Shown in pieces: positions 22,178 through 33,660 of a stretch of DNA of 64,000 nucleotides. Each line of letters starts with the position of its first letter. The stretch's first letter is position 1. The stretch comes from Puccinia triticina (taxonomy: Eukaryota; Basidiomycota; Pucciniomycetes; Pucciniales; Pucciniaceae): the NCBI RefSeq assembly GCF_026914185.1, contig NC_070558.1, positions 2,852,001-2,916,000 of the forward strand, in the 5' to 3' direction. The position numbers and the translations under genes were made by a program. The notes under the pieces are model-generated. The model saw only the letters and a list, made by a program, of their open reading frames with translations, did no database searches and was not told the DNA's origin.

Positions 22178-23241
22178 ATGGTCAAGGTCTGCCTGGGGGT
22201 TCAGACACATGAAGCTGGCTTTAAAAAATGCCTTGAACTACTTTCAGACCCACTAGTTGATACTCCAACAATGCCAAACAATGTCATTCAAGCCATCAAG
22301 AATTGCAATCACTTTACAGAAAATCAGACTCTTGTATCTCTCTTGATGCCAATAATAGATTCAATTTCTAGCTTGGAACGTACAGAGACTACTCTTTCTG
22401 AAATCTGGAAGGAGCTTCTAATTGCTCACAAGACCATCCAAAAGGTCAATTTCTACTCTTGCTTTGAAGCTTTCAAAAGACACTGTCTTGAAACACTAGA
22501 ATCACAGAAAGTGGACCACAATGATGTCTATGTGATGTCTATGTTGTGGCCTTTTTTCTTCACCCTAAATACTGCTGTGTTACTGTCTCAAAAAAACATT
22601 CCCTTTCAGAGGTCACTCAAATGATCATCCAAATTGCAAAACAATTCAAGCTCACCAAAGGCAAGGCTCTTACTCTACAAGATGCTACCAATCAATATTA
22701 CAACCGGCTTTATCCTTACAACTCAAAGAATGTTGATAAGCCATTGGATTACTGGATGACAGTTCCTGAAACACCCAAGTCAAATGCTTTAAAAAAGCTA
22801 TCCATCAGTCTCCTTGAAATTGTTCCTCATGCTGCCGGAGTTGAGGGCCTATTTTCAATGATGAATGTGATTAAAACAAAATCTTGCAATCAAATGTCTA
22901 CAACCAAGTTGAAGATGATGACTCAACTCAAGCTTCATCTACTTCAAGGTGATTCATTGCTCAACAACAGAAAAAAAATAAAATAAAAAGACAGAAAAGA
23001 CTCTACATCCAAATACAAAAACATGAATATTTATGACACATTTCTCACCACAACAGAATTGGAAGAATTTGAAAACAGAACAGCTCTAGTTACTGTGCGG
23101 GAGAACACTTTCATGGAAACACTGTTTGATTTTGATAAATGGGAAAACCCCACTCCAGAAAATGACAGAATCAACCTTGATCAAATCCAAGAAGACCCTG
23201 CTAAAACCAACTGGATCCCAGACAAAATTTGGGCACCTTGA
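22178..23241 (+). pseudogene. hAT-family transposase, 3' part, frameshifted
   Basis: Two overlapping frames encode the C-terminal half of an hAT transposase. The second has LHPKY, DYWMTVPETPKSNALKKL and the dimerisation-domain stretch PHAAGVEGLFSMMNVIKTKS, followed by MSTTKLKMMTQLKLHLL. The frame change near 22,540 is explained by an 11-bp tandem duplication, TGATGTCTATG twice; one copy restores DVYVVAFFLHPKY. A TAA near 22,984 is followed in frame by a further 80 or so residues ending IWAP-stop at 23,241. The N-terminal zinc finger and first catalytic region are missing, so this is a dead fragment. Confidence 0.75.
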
Positions 23242-24399
23242 ACAATTTTCAATTTGTCTTTATATCTTCTTGTACATATTTTGCTCCTTTTATACATATG
23301 GAATCAATATTTGAACCACAATCAAGCCTAAAAAATATTTGGTGGCGCCCGGTGTGCCGGGGCGCCGCCTGCCAAAGGCGCCATGCTCCGCCTAAGGGGA
23401 AGGCACCCCTGGGCCCGCACCTGCACCAAACATGGCACCGTCAACCTTTATGTCAGCCCTGGTGGAGATGCCATGGCACACACACCAAAAACCACCCAAT
23501 TATGTGACATTTTGGCACTGATCAGACTTCAGCGGCTTCTTTGTGCAATTTTAATCCATGAAAGCTGTGCCAAATTCAAGTTTGGAGCTTGCCAGACATT
23601 CTGGCACCAATATCATGAAACAGCCACCATTCCCCCTTGAGATATAGGGGCAGAAACACAACAAAAATACACAATTTGGGGATATTTTGAGTATCATCAG
23701 ACTGTAAATGTGGCATTTTGGGATTTTCATGGCAAAAAGCTGACCCAAATTAGCCTTCCATCATTGGTGATCACATTGGAACCAATATCATGAAATGAAT
23801 GTCAGCCCTGGTTGAGATATTGTGGCAGACACACCAAAAACTCCCCAATTAGGGTCCATGTTGAGGAGGAATCCTCCCCGGCACATCAGTAGCGGGCGTA
23901 TCCCAACTTGTCATCTGGGGAGGTCCTCATTGGGAACGATTCATGTGTAACTCATACCATCCCAATGAAGAAAACCTCGCCGGCAAGCGGGGATATCTTT
24001 GTGATAGCCCGTTCATGTCGCTGGCAGGCGAGCCGCTTGCTGGCAATGTATTCTTCCACAAGAAGGTACAATATCGTTGTACATACCTCTTTGTTGAGGG
24101 ATATCACCCCGGGGGAGCGGGTAGACAATGCCACAAGGTGCAGTTGCTTGCCGGCGATGCATTCTTTGTTGAGACCACATCGTAAGTACCTTCTCGCCGT
24201 TCTGGCCGAAGGGAATGGCGATGTAGTAGGTTAATGTCTGCTAATGTAACATTTCATTATTTGTAATACTTTCCTCATTGGTAGCTGAAACATAAGGATC
24301 AGCATTTTCATTATGCATCTGGCAGGAAAACGGTTTCCTAATTACGTAGTACAAGTGTGGCCATTGTGTGTATTTCAGCGAGAATCAGTTTTTCTATTT
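23242..24399. other. Intergenic; diverged repeats and GC-rich hairpins, no gene
   Basis: GC-rich self-complementary sequence at 23,342-23,420 (GGCGCC blocks). ATGTCAGCCCTGGT and CCAATATCATGAAA recur between 23,450 and 23,830, and GCCGGCAAGC-like motifs between 23,975 and 24,160. Frames there follow the repeats. Confidence 0.5.
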
Positions 24400-25679
24400 T
24401 TACTCATCCCACAGGTCCTTCTGTCCCCAGACGTCAGCCACCGCGGCGATGACCATCCAGGCCACCCCTGCTTCTTGCTCGGCCGAACTGTTCTGAGTCA
24501 GTTCGAGGGCCGCGTTCGTGATACGGATAACGTGTTTGCAGCTCCGAGCGAGTTCGCGCAGCTTGAAGACATCTTCTGAAGTCAAAACGGCATCCAGTAC
24601 GGCTAGTAGGCCAATCAACCAAGCCCCATCGGAGGGCGATAGTAGAATGATCTCTTGAGATTCAGGTGCATCTTCAGTATTGCTCTGCAGTTCGGTATCA
24701 CTGTTGTGTTCGACCATGGTTGCGAGGGCTTTGATCCGTTCTTGTATCCAAGTTTGATAGTGATTCAGTACTGCGATAACAGTCGCCTAAGGTGGGACGG
24801 ATTAAATAAGGGGAAAGATAGCACAATATCGTCAATATCTGTGGAGGGTTTTGTGTTGAGTTGAGAGCCAGTAAAGAACCTGCCTGTTCCAAGGCTTTCA
24901 GGAACAATGGTATGGGAACTCTGGGTGGGTGATCTTTCAGATTCGTCCTCTTGCCCGAAATGAAAATCTTCCAGTTAGATTCGTCATTGTCGGGTGGCGG
25001 TCGACGAAAGTCGTCAGCAAGATCCCAATGCCACGGCTCTTGGGCTTGCAGGCTCTGTTGGAGCAAACCAAGATACCATTAATCCAGTGCGATATATTCA
25101 AGCTAGCGACCCACTTACTTGACGCATGTTCATAAACCTATCGAGAAATTTCTTTCTCCATGTATCACTTGGACCCGACCGAGAACATTCGACCCGTGCG
25201 GGGGGAGGTAGGGAACGGTTGGGTAATTTGTACGGATTCTCTTTTGCAACAACCCTGGGTCTAGCTCTAGCTTCGCGTCTGGAAAGAGCGGGCATGTAGG
25301 TATGGTTCCGTCGAGTCCGTAGAAGAAAAGCCAGATGGAAAAGAGAAAACGAAGTCAGTCTTCCCGAGATCTATCGGCCTGCTGTTCCAAGCAAAAGCAT
25401 CGAAGGAGTCACAAACCGTACAGTAAAAAGATATTCGGCCCCATCGGTAGGCACTCCATCCCAATCAGCCCTCAGCGTATCCGACACCGGCAGGGCCTGA
25501 GAGCCCAATCCGCCCCGAGGCGCTTGTCCAGCATCACCATCCACATCGAGATCTGCCCGATCTTCAGGCGAGAACTCGATTGTGTAGCCAATCGGGAAAT
25601 GTTCCTCTTCAGCTCCGTCTTCATCTTCCTCCTCGTGTTCGTACCCCCATTCGTCGTAATCTTCCTCGACGAGATCCAT
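24400..25679 (-). CDS. GEMIN2: GEMIN2-like SMN-complex protein (SIP1/Brr1/Yip11 family)
   Basis: Gemin2 holds Sm proteins while the SMN complex assembles them on snRNA. Four exons on the minus strand: 25,679-25,417, 25,278-25,119, 25,054-24,884 and 24,786-24,400, giving 326 residues in frame. Family marks: QALPVSDTLRADWDGVPTDG, then EYLFTVRREARARP across intron 1, WRKKFLDRFMNMRQ at the exon 2 end, PWHWDLADD and KIFISGKR, and the C-terminal LSPSDGAWLIGLLAVLD ... VADVWGQKDLWDE, matching the family's closing helix. Introns 1 and 2 are GT-AG (GTTTGT, GTAAGT). Intron 3 needs a GC donor (CAG|GCAGGT) to give EQATVIAVLNHYQTW; the nearby GT donor breaks frame. The N-terminus is acidic (residues about 3-27). 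A tRNA gene lies about 140 bp upstream on the other strand. Confidence 0.88.
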
Positions 25680-25820
25680 CGGTTGCTCTTTTGCCCGAGA
25701 TGTGGCTGGTTTGTAGATGCGTCGTTGGCCATGTCCTTTCAGGGGAATTTATTGAGACGATAGTCTGCCTAGAACAATGGGAGTATATATCAAAAAAAGT
25801 GTGGGACACAGCTACACCTA

Positions 25821-25909
25821 GGGGCTCTAGCTCATATGGTAGAGCGTTCGCTTCGCATGGTTGCGATTGGATCTGCGAGAGGCACAGGGTTCGATTCCCT
25901 GGTGCTCCA
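25821..25909 (+). tRNA. tRNA-Ala(CGC) with a 16-nt intron
   Basis: The sequence folds as a full cloverleaf: acceptor GGGGCTC/GTGCTCC with the alanine identity pair G3-U70, D arm GCTC..GAGC, anticodon stem TTCGC/GCGAG with loop TTCGCAT (anticodon CGC, 25,854-25,856), T arm CAGGG-TTCGATT-CCCTG and discriminator A73. The intron is 25,858-25,873, directly after position 37, the canonical site. One mismatch, U6-U67, weakens the acceptor stem. A T6 tract follows at once. Confidence 0.92.
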
Positions 25910-25910
25910 C

Positions 25911-25916
25911 TTTTTT
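25911..25916 (+). terminator. RNA polymerase III terminator
   Basis: TTTTTT one base after the tRNA discriminator base and a C. Confidence 0.9.
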
Positions 25917-25934
25917 ATACGTTGGTGGACGCTC

Positions 25935-26344
25935 AGTGGAGGACTTCCCGTCAAGTCTGGGAGCCTCCCAGATCTCAATTTACACACCCATACTCTTAAT
26001 TTTTGGTAAAAGGGAAAATGTTTTCCTAACCCTACAGCTCATGACTTTCATGCGCACTGATTTTTAATTTAGTACATGTCTTAATTTAGGAGTTATTGGG
26101 GCATCTAGAGCTCTCTGAATGCCGACGGGAAGTCCTCCAGTGGATGACTTCCCGTGGTTGTTTAGAGAGCTCTAGATGCCCCTCTAAATCCTAAATTAAG
26201 ACAGCTATCAAAAACTCAGCCAGTGTACATGAAGTTAATGAACTGTAGGGTTAGGAAAACATTTTCCTTTTTGTCAAGAATTAAGAATTTGGGTTTGTAA
26301 ATTGAGATCTGGGAGGCTCCCAGACTCGACGGGAAGTCCTCCAG
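25935..26344. repeat. 410-bp inverted-repeat element beside the tRNA gene
   Basis: The two halves are inverted copies about 180 bp long, running from GGAGGACTTCCCGTC at each end through CTGGGAGCCTCCCAGATCTC to CATCTAGAGCTCTCT near the middle. The terminal motif appears again in inverted form at the centre (26,118-26,153). No clear target duplication was found. Confidence 0.75.
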
Positions 26345-27239
26345 TTAGCTGCGAAATCATGATAGGCTCTACATTTTGGCTGAAGATGGCTTCCAAAATA
26401 CTTTCGATTAGGACCCTCCATCAAATTCAAGACACCGCAAGATCACGCGCGATGTTCACATTTAATCTATGGATATTTTGAGATATGTATGGACTGTGGG
26501 GGCTCGGATTGCAAACTATTACACTTTAGAAAAATATAAGAATTCCGTCATCCCAGCAACTAAGTATATGATCGAAAGAAAAGGATAGAACCAGAACGAG
26601 CAAGAGAAATTCGAAAGAGAACACCAATCATTAAAAACCACGCGTCATTGGTTTTTTTGCCTTCGTGTTCCGTTACAAGTGCACGTTGAAACCAGTTTAT
26701 ACTCTTTATTCGAAAAAAGGAGACGGTTTCTATCATGTCTAGTATGGGAAGGCAAACAAACAAACAACATGCGATTTTGTTTGGATCGGGCTCTCGTATC
26801 GAATCTTCTCGTCGTCTAGTTTCCTTTTCCGATCTACTATTTTGCTATACGATTGGTCAGGTTACTTTTTCTTATGGTTAAATTTTTCGTCATCGCCCAG
26901 AGAAATTGAGATCGCGATAGAGAACGATCAAAATAATAATGTGTGCTTAGTTTTTATGACAGATCTGTTGAATGAAGCAGAGTCTATCGTGCAAAAAATT
27001 AAGCAGCTTGCTCATTGGCCGAAATGGTGAGTCGGCGTATCGGAATCTATCAAAAAACGGTGATTTAGCATGATGAAGTAGAAAAATGATGCTGGAGATC
27101 TGGGCAGTAGTCGAGTGACAGAAGAGAAGACGGGGCGCTGGTGTCTGTGATCAGTACGACATTGCTCGGGAGCCTCGCCTGAGGGGGAAAAAGAACATCG
27201 GATTTGAATTGATCACATTGAATATACATCTTGTAATGA
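26345..27239. other. Intergenic, no gene seen
   Basis: No splice-consistent frame on either strand; probably the 3' flank of COX6A. Confidence 0.5.
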
Positions 27240-28025
27240 TTAGGGAGGAGGCATGTTAGTTTTAGGGTTGTAGAACAAAGTCTAATCATCACAACACCCG
27301 ACAATGTCAGCCAATCACAGTCAGAAGCACTGGAAATAACACAGGAGCTACGCACGTAATTCCCCCAGGGAAAACTCTTGTTACGGATGTTCAAGTAATC
27401 GTAATTGATTCTTTCGGGAAGTTCACCGCCGTTTTCCTCCTTGATGTGCTCACTTGTGAAGAATATCAATAGTTCACGCCAAGCCCATTTAGTTGTTCGG
27501 AATTACTGGACACACGGTGGGCGATAAATACTCACAGATGATGTTCGTGTTCCTTAGCCAGATTGTAGGCATTCACAAGGGCCAGAACGATCGACGGAAA
27601 AGCAACATAGTAACTGGTGATTGATCGGCGTTGAAGAAAATGATGTCAGTACATCAGCTGATTCGAATACATAGCTCGGTGGACGTTGGGTGACAAACGT
27701 GATCTTCCTCCAAAGCTCCGAGGAACCGGCGGCGTGGCTCTTGATAGCCTCTCGTTCTTTCACAAACGCCTCACCGAGTGCATCGCCGCCGGCACTGTTT
27801 GATTCATTTTTTTAATAAACACAGCCAAGATCATGAATTGGTCAGCTTATTCATTGGATCGATAGACAGTTTTATCCTGTATCGACGTTGCTAGCTTGAG
27901 GTATCGAGACCGATCTATAAAGTCGGAGAGGATGAGACGATGGGACTGGCTTACGTGGCATAGGTTTTGCGCTGAGCGGATCGAGCGAGAAGGGTCCGAA
28001 GGCCAGGTCTGAGGGTTTGAAGCAT
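27240..28025 (-). CDS. COX13: Cytochrome c oxidase subunit 6A
   Basis: A small inner-membrane subunit of respiratory complex IV (Cox13 in yeast, COX6A in animals), involved in dimer stability and regulation. Five exons: 28,025-27,955, 27,794-27,699, 27,613-27,536, 27,452-27,356 and 27,281-27,240; 127 residues. Residues 1-24, MLQTLRPGLRTLLARSAQRK onward, are an Arg-rich mitochondrial presequence. FVKEREAIKSHAAGSSELW leads to one membrane helix at about 57-75 (VAFPSIVLALVNAYNLA), then EHEHH, the conserved NYDYLNIRNKSFPWG (98-112) and TLFYNPKTNMPPP-stop. Donors are GTAAGC, GTTTGT, GTGAGT and GTGCGT; acceptors CAG, CAG, AAG and TAG. The order of parts and the FPWG motif make the family clear. Confidence 0.9.
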
Positions 28026-29103
28026 GTTGTTGATGACGGTGATGTTGATGACGAGTGGTGTGGTTGATTCTGGGTGGAGGTGTGGGGCGGTGCGGGTGGC
28101 CGAGGGGGAATGGAGAAGAGCGGAGAGACACCTCGACCTGGTATAAACATATGCCTAACACCCGCACTCGATACTAGGCTACACCATCAACCCCCCTGCC
28201 CCACTCTCGGCTTGAAACAGCTTGAAACCATGAGACATAAATATACATGTGAGATGCAACAAAATGACCAATATGAATCAGTGCACTTGCTTGATTATAT
28301 GTCACCCGTAGGCCCTGCTGCTACTTGGAATCTTCAAAAAGGGGTGTATTATCAAACACTGAAACTGGGATCGAATTGTGGTTGGTGTCAATCAAGCATC
28401 CATGGCATTTCCAATACGGTTTTCTGAGATAGTGGTGACATTGTGTTGACCACTGATGGGAAGTGAGCTGGATTCAGAGGGCACTTGGGTAGCCTGGGCT
28501 GGCACGAAGCAACCCTTGTTCAAAGTGTGAGCCAGAGCCTCCAAAAGAAGGACTTGGGAATGATGTCAACATTTTGGCCTGAGCTTGGGGTGTTTTGGCC
28601 GGGAAAACTTTGCCCTCACATTTACCTAACCTTCCTGGAGCAAAACTGTTAGCAAAAAAAAACTTGCAAAAAGGCCCAATTTTTTTTCTATCTTTCTGTG
28701 CTAGACCAATCACCAGGGGTTGTATACTTCAACTTCAATAATTTATTGTGATTTCCATTTTCCTGTTTTTGTACTGCCTGAGTAGCTGTATGGATCTGTG
28801 GCTGCTCTGGCCCCAGTGCCAATTGAACAAGGTGCCTCCAAGAGAGACTCTCACTCACATCCCAACCTAGCCGGAGAGATGTGCAAGCAGTGATCTCTAC
28901 CAGCTGGGAAGTGGAAGGGAGTTCGGGCTAAATAGTTAGATAAAGATAGATTTGTGAGACTCTTTGTGAAACCCCACAAGGTTTGGGGGTTTACAGATGG
29001 CAAATAAGGCTTGAGGCTAGAATTTAAAGATGGCACTTTCACACATGTTGGCAGGTACCTACCACCCTTCAGCAGGTATCTGTGTGCTCTTACAGGGACC
29101 CGT
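28026..29103. other. Intergenic, no gene seen
   Basis: The first 150 bp is presumably the COX6A promoter. The rest shows no coding signal on either strand. Confidence 0.5.
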
Positions 29104-29123
29104 GGGGGGGGGGGGGGGGGGGG
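29104..29123 (+). repeat. Run of 20 G
   Basis: Uninterrupted G20, able to form a quadruplex; length may vary or be a sequencing artefact. It ends 7 bp before a MITE. Confidence 0.9.
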
Positions 29124-29130
29124 TCATGTA

Positions 29131-29335
29131 GGGTGTTCAAAGTTGCCTTGCATAAAATCATAACACCATAAAATCATAAAATTCTAAGCTGAAGAAAATA
29201 TGTTCCACCCAAGCACTCAAATTAGAGCAATATTTCTAGAATGGCACATATGAAATCATCACTTGAAAGTTCTATGATTTTATGATTTTATGATTTTATG
29301 TATTGAAAATTTTATGATTTCAACTTTGAACACCA
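29131..29335. mobile_element. 205-bp MITE (TA target, ATAAAATCATA family), intact copy
   Basis: Ends GGGTGTTCAAAGTTG and CAACTTTGAACACC are inverted repeats, with TA on each side. Subterminal ATAAAATCATA units face TATGATTTTAT units. A second, interrupted copy lies at 52,161-53,431 and confirms the boundaries. Confidence 0.8.
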
Positions 29336-30250
29336 TAATTGTACTAAAAATCATAGAATTATCTCCACACCAGCCATGGTTACCTGCATGGGCATGCAGA
29401 TACCTGCTGAAAGGTGCCGGGTACCTGCCAATGGGTGCAATAGTGCCATTTATAGGGTAAATAAAATCCCAGAGCCATCTCCCATAAGATGGTGTGGAAG
29501 TACATTTAAGGAAACACAAAGTTTAGAATTCATATTCTAAGCCAGAGTAACCTCATTTCCCTAACACCTGTGTTCTAAGGGGCTAAAACTGTGCCCCATG
29601 GCACAGGAGGCTGATAGAGCAAATACCCCTGTGAAGGTCTCTGGCAACAATGGGGAGCTGTATTACTTGTAATGGCAGGGTAACAATAATATAATGTTTT
29701 CTCATCATTATCATTGTCTTCATCATTAATTCTACTTGATTATATCATCATTATCAGATCTGTTTTCTTTCATTTCTGTGTAGGAGACTGTGAGATAGAG
29801 ATGATTCTGAACTGAAAAAGGAGAAGAGGGTGATATCTAAAAATACCCAGTTATTGTATTCTTTCTTGATAAAGGATGCAACAAAGGATGACAGGCTTGG
29901 TAATGAAAAAACTAAGGGTAAAAAGGGAAGGAGAGAGCACTCCTCTTGGAAATGGGTCTCCCACAGAACTACTGTAACTGAGACTATCTAGGGTCTAAAC
30001 TGGAGGAATTTCCATTGTGGTGATCAATTCTGGCACACATGTCAAATTGACCATGGAGCAATCATTGCAGAGTACAGACAACACAGAACAGAGCGGAGTG
30101 GTGTGCACAACTGAAGGTGGCAAGGTGTTGGTGTGCGGAGCTCAACAGTGGAACTGTAAAACTGAGCAGGCCAGTGCAGACTGGCTAGCAGAGGTGGTGA
30201 TTGGGGGAAGCAGTGGCAGCCAAAGCGGGCTATTTCAGTGGGTGTAGCTG
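29336..30250. other. Intergenic, no gene seen
   Basis: AT-rich, with short TCATCATTAT-type runs near 29,703-29,755. No coding signal. Confidence 0.5.
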
Positions 30251-30318
30251 GGGCAGAGGTGGCGTGTGGGATCCTGACATCATAGGCTAGACAGGGGCAT
30301 GGAAGCTAGAGAGAGGAT

Positions 30319-30833
30319 TGTGACAGCGGGAAAAGGCAGGCAGCGAAGACAACAGGGGTGAGTGTGAGAGCAGAGCTTGGCGGATGACATGTGTGTGTGT
30401 GCATAGCGCTTGGCAGATGACAAGTGTGTGCGTGTGAATGGAGTTGGCAGATGGCGTGTGTGGGAGGCAGGCGGAGGATATCTTTTAGTTCTCTTTCTTT
30501 TCTCTATAAAACCACGGTGGGGGAGGGAGGATTCTGCCTCATAATTCCCACAGACTCTCTTTTTACGGTTTTTACTTTACTTTGCAGACTGTTGTGCTTC
30601 TTTTACTTTGTGTATGTTGCAGAGTGGAGTTTTATGTTGCGAACTTGCTTTATGTGTTACAGTTGTGCTTTGCGGAGTTTTATGCTTGCTTTACAGCTGT
30701 TTCCTTGCGTTTTTGCGGAGTTTTGTGGTGGAGTTATCTTCTTTATGTGGCGGAGCTTTATTTTACGGTTTACTTTTGTGAAGCTTTATTATTTATGTGC
30801 TTTACTTTATTTACCCCGCTCAGAGCCCTACAA
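30319..30833 (+). repeat. Possible solo LTR
   Basis: A TATA box (CTATAAAACC, about 30,503) is followed by pyrimidine-rich sequence with repeated GGAGTTTTATG and GGAGTTTTGTG and by CCTACAACA|TTGGCAGATC, which resembles an LTR end plus primer-binding site. The left edge (TGTGACAGCGGG) is a guess. The 203-codon frame inside is rich in Cys, Phe and Leu and has no family marks. Confidence 0.35.
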
Positions 30834-30834
30834 C

Positions 30835-31785
30835 ATTGGCAGATCTGCGGAGCAGAGTTCTCTGAATCACCCAACTTTCTCCGGGATAATCTTGCAGAGG
30901 AGTGGTGTGGACACTTTAGTGAGGGTACCACTCTCTTCCACTACACTGTTTCCTACATGGCTTGATTTACAGGGGTCCGCTAAACCTTGTTGGGGGGTAA
31001 AAACACAATCTCAATCAATTTTCACCAGGCAGTAAATCTTAGCCTGTCCCTCTAGATTAAGCAATTTAGCCCATGGGAAGTCCTTGACTATATGCAGAAG
31101 CTTATATTTTAGACTTGGGGAGAAATAAATTTCTTTGGATTCAAACTCAAAGGGTGTTTAGTTCTTGTGTCAGCCCATCACACATGTGTCTGAGGAGTCA
31201 AGGGCTGACAATTTTGTCACTTGAAGCAAGCCTAAATTCAAGAAAAGTTTTCTGGTTTTGTTTTTATGGATTTGCGTTAATTTCAAGATTGAATTCTGCC
31301 TGAAATATCATGAGACTTGCATGAGCCCTCATGTCTCTTTGCAGCTTGTAAACTGTCCAGTACTTGGACAACCCCTCCCTGTGCCTTTGTTGTGTGGTGT
31401 AGTGCAGCTGCTGATAACGGTGTAGAGCAGTATTCAGATTGTCTTAGCCTTCTTCCTTCTATATTTTTATTTGATGGGTCACCACGGGAGAGGTTTGACA
31501 TAGATTTGCAGTTGTATTGTGTGTTGATTATATTGATGAGTGTATGCATGTATGTGTATAAATGGATGTATAAATGTTTCTTTTTCTCTGCTGACTGAGT
31601 GGAGGTTTAATAATAATTAAGAAAATGTTGCACTTGGTTGAAATTTTAAACAGTCGGTCAGCGATACATCCAGTGTCCATCTGTACTGATCCTTCTTCAT
31701 CTTATTATCCCGACATCTTTGTACACCCTAAAGACGTGTTTTTTTGTTCATCGCAATTAAGATATGGACAGTCAGTCAATCCCAT
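30835..31785. other. Intergenic, no gene seen
   Basis: Between the LTR-like block and the OAC1 stop codon; no supported frame. Confidence 0.5.
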
Positions 31786-33660
31786 TTAAGCGAAACAATA
31801 ACAAATAAATCGGGTGAACATACACCATTGACTGATTGCTTCGTTGGCCACTAACGTAATGATGGTATGCTACAAATCAAGGAGATTTCGTTGCCCCCCA
31901 AAGAATGGTTCAACAAATAAGCAACGGATCAGATTAAAAACCAACAGGAAATTGAAGAACTTTTTGGAGAATTAATGTTCAGGGAAAGAAGGCTTACCGG
32001 TGCAATCCTAAAGAAATGGGCTGTTGATCCTTTGTAGCTATACAGGCCAACAATTCAGAAAAAAAAAAAAAACAGTTAGAATGAGATTAGATTCAAGCGC
32101 GATCGAGTTGGTTTGATGATTGGCGATAGAATCCAGGTTGATAGATCAAAACTGATGAAAATTTATTAAATGACACATAAGCTCTTACAGGCCAGTAAAG
32201 CCTTCGATTTGAACAGTCTTCCATAGACAGTCCACTGGATTCTTGTATAATCTTTTCCCAGGTTGGTTTGACTGGTTGTACATCCTTGTTAATGCAGTGT
32301 CTATGGTCACAGAATCAGAAAGTGTTTTGGAAAAGAGGATGTTAATCAAGGGTTTTATATGGGAAGGTGTAGGATGAGATATTGGAGAGCGGAAGATGAG
32401 TGAGATGAGGAATGAATGGATGATGACCTGCTGGTTGCATAGCGGTTAAGACACAAAGCCCACTGAACGAGCTGGAAGCGATATAAAGCCAGAACGAGTC
32501 GGGTGAGAAGTAAGGAGCTAGATTAGTCTTAGCGTAGTTGTAAGCGGGGAGTTGGACGGAGCTGCCCATGGCGGTCCTCATCATCGCGGCATCAACGCCT
32601 CGCATGAGGCCCTTAAAGCCCTCAGCTTTGAATATTTGGTGGAGTCCGTCTATCGCCGATTTGTATGCATGCTGAGTAGGGTGAGGCGAAAGGCTCGGCT
32701 TGATCGAATGGTTGACTGTGGGAGCCTTGAAGCTCGCCGTGAGCTTCACTGCCGATTGATCGCGTACTGATGAATATGCCTGTAGACGAGCCTTGACCAG
32801 AAACAACGGATTTCCAAGGATCGCGCCGATCACTCCCGATAGTGCACCAGCTGAGACGGATGACCATAGTTGAACCTTTGAGGGATCCTGGCCAGAAAGC
32901 GATCCGATCGACCGTCGCAGTGGTTCATAAAAGCCTAAGTATTTGATGTTTGTTTTGGAGGAGGAAGAGATGAGCATGACTTATATCAGATCTCTGAGTC
33001 CTTCATGAGCAAAACCGGCGTGTGAATTGATATGTTAGAAAAATCAAAATTAAACCAACTGCACCTAAGCGTGATCCGTTTAAAGCGAACTGGTATGTGT
33101 ACTGGACCGAGAGAATATATGGTGAGCGAACATGGAAATATATATCAACAGTCCACGGATAGAAATGTATCAGTATGGAGCAACCAGCTCGATCAAAGCG
33201 TATGGGGAGCTTACAGCAGCACCCAGACCTTTCTGACATGCCCGGAGCCCTTCCGTCTTGGCCGTTTTCCTCAAGACATCGAGTGTGTTGGTATACGCTT
33301 TTGGACTGCCCTTCGATCTCAATTCCCCGTCAAGTTGTAATCGAGTCTTGGCTACTTCCATGGGATTCGTAAACTGAGATGACAAGCCAATCGAAGAATA
33401 AGAAGAAAAACATGATCAGAGGGAGAAAATCAAGCGTCGTCATGTCTACACGTAGGATATCATTACTGATCGGAGCCTTCTTTTTTGTAGTTGAGAATGC
33501 GAATGGCAAAACAGTTAAAGGAAACGACTGATGGAGGATACTGCGTGTAGCAAAAGACAGGGGAAATGAGTGACTGAACTGTTACGGCCACGCAAGCTCC
33601 GAGAGCTCCAGAGACGAAACCTTCGACGGTCGACAGCTTATGAGGCGAGCTTGAGGACAT
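31786..33660 (-). CDS. OAC1: Mitochondrial oxaloacetate/sulfate carrier, OAC1-like (SLC25 family)
   Basis: Inner-membrane carrier; yeast Oac1 moves oxaloacetate, sulfate and related anions. Seven exons: 33,660-33,580, 33,373-33,215, 33,101-33,065, 32,934-32,428, 32,300-32,189, 32,037-31,998 and 31,869-31,786; 339 residues, near the family's usual 320. The three carrier repeats show their signatures: TNPMEVAKTRLQLDGE (from residue 29), GNPLFLVKARLQAYS, and QPADTALTRMYNQ. The second has the Phe-Leu-Val-Lys form peculiar to Oac1. NGSRLGFYEPLRRS, GVDAAMMRTAMGSSVQLPAYN and HFFRIAPHTIITLVANE also match Oac1. The first ATG is 33,660; the open frame upstream has no ATG. A 37-nt exon 3 and 40-nt exon 6 are unusually small. 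All donors are GT. Confidence 0.9.

Noticed and set aside
23908..24234. 108-codon plus-strand frame before GEMIN2
   Set aside because: Driven by repeated GCCGGCAAGC and CTTGCTGGCA motifs; no domain or splice structure.
30424..31035. 203-codon Cys/Phe-rich plus-strand frame
   Set aside because: Composition reflects T-rich LTR-like DNA with repeated GGAGTTTTATG; no family marks.
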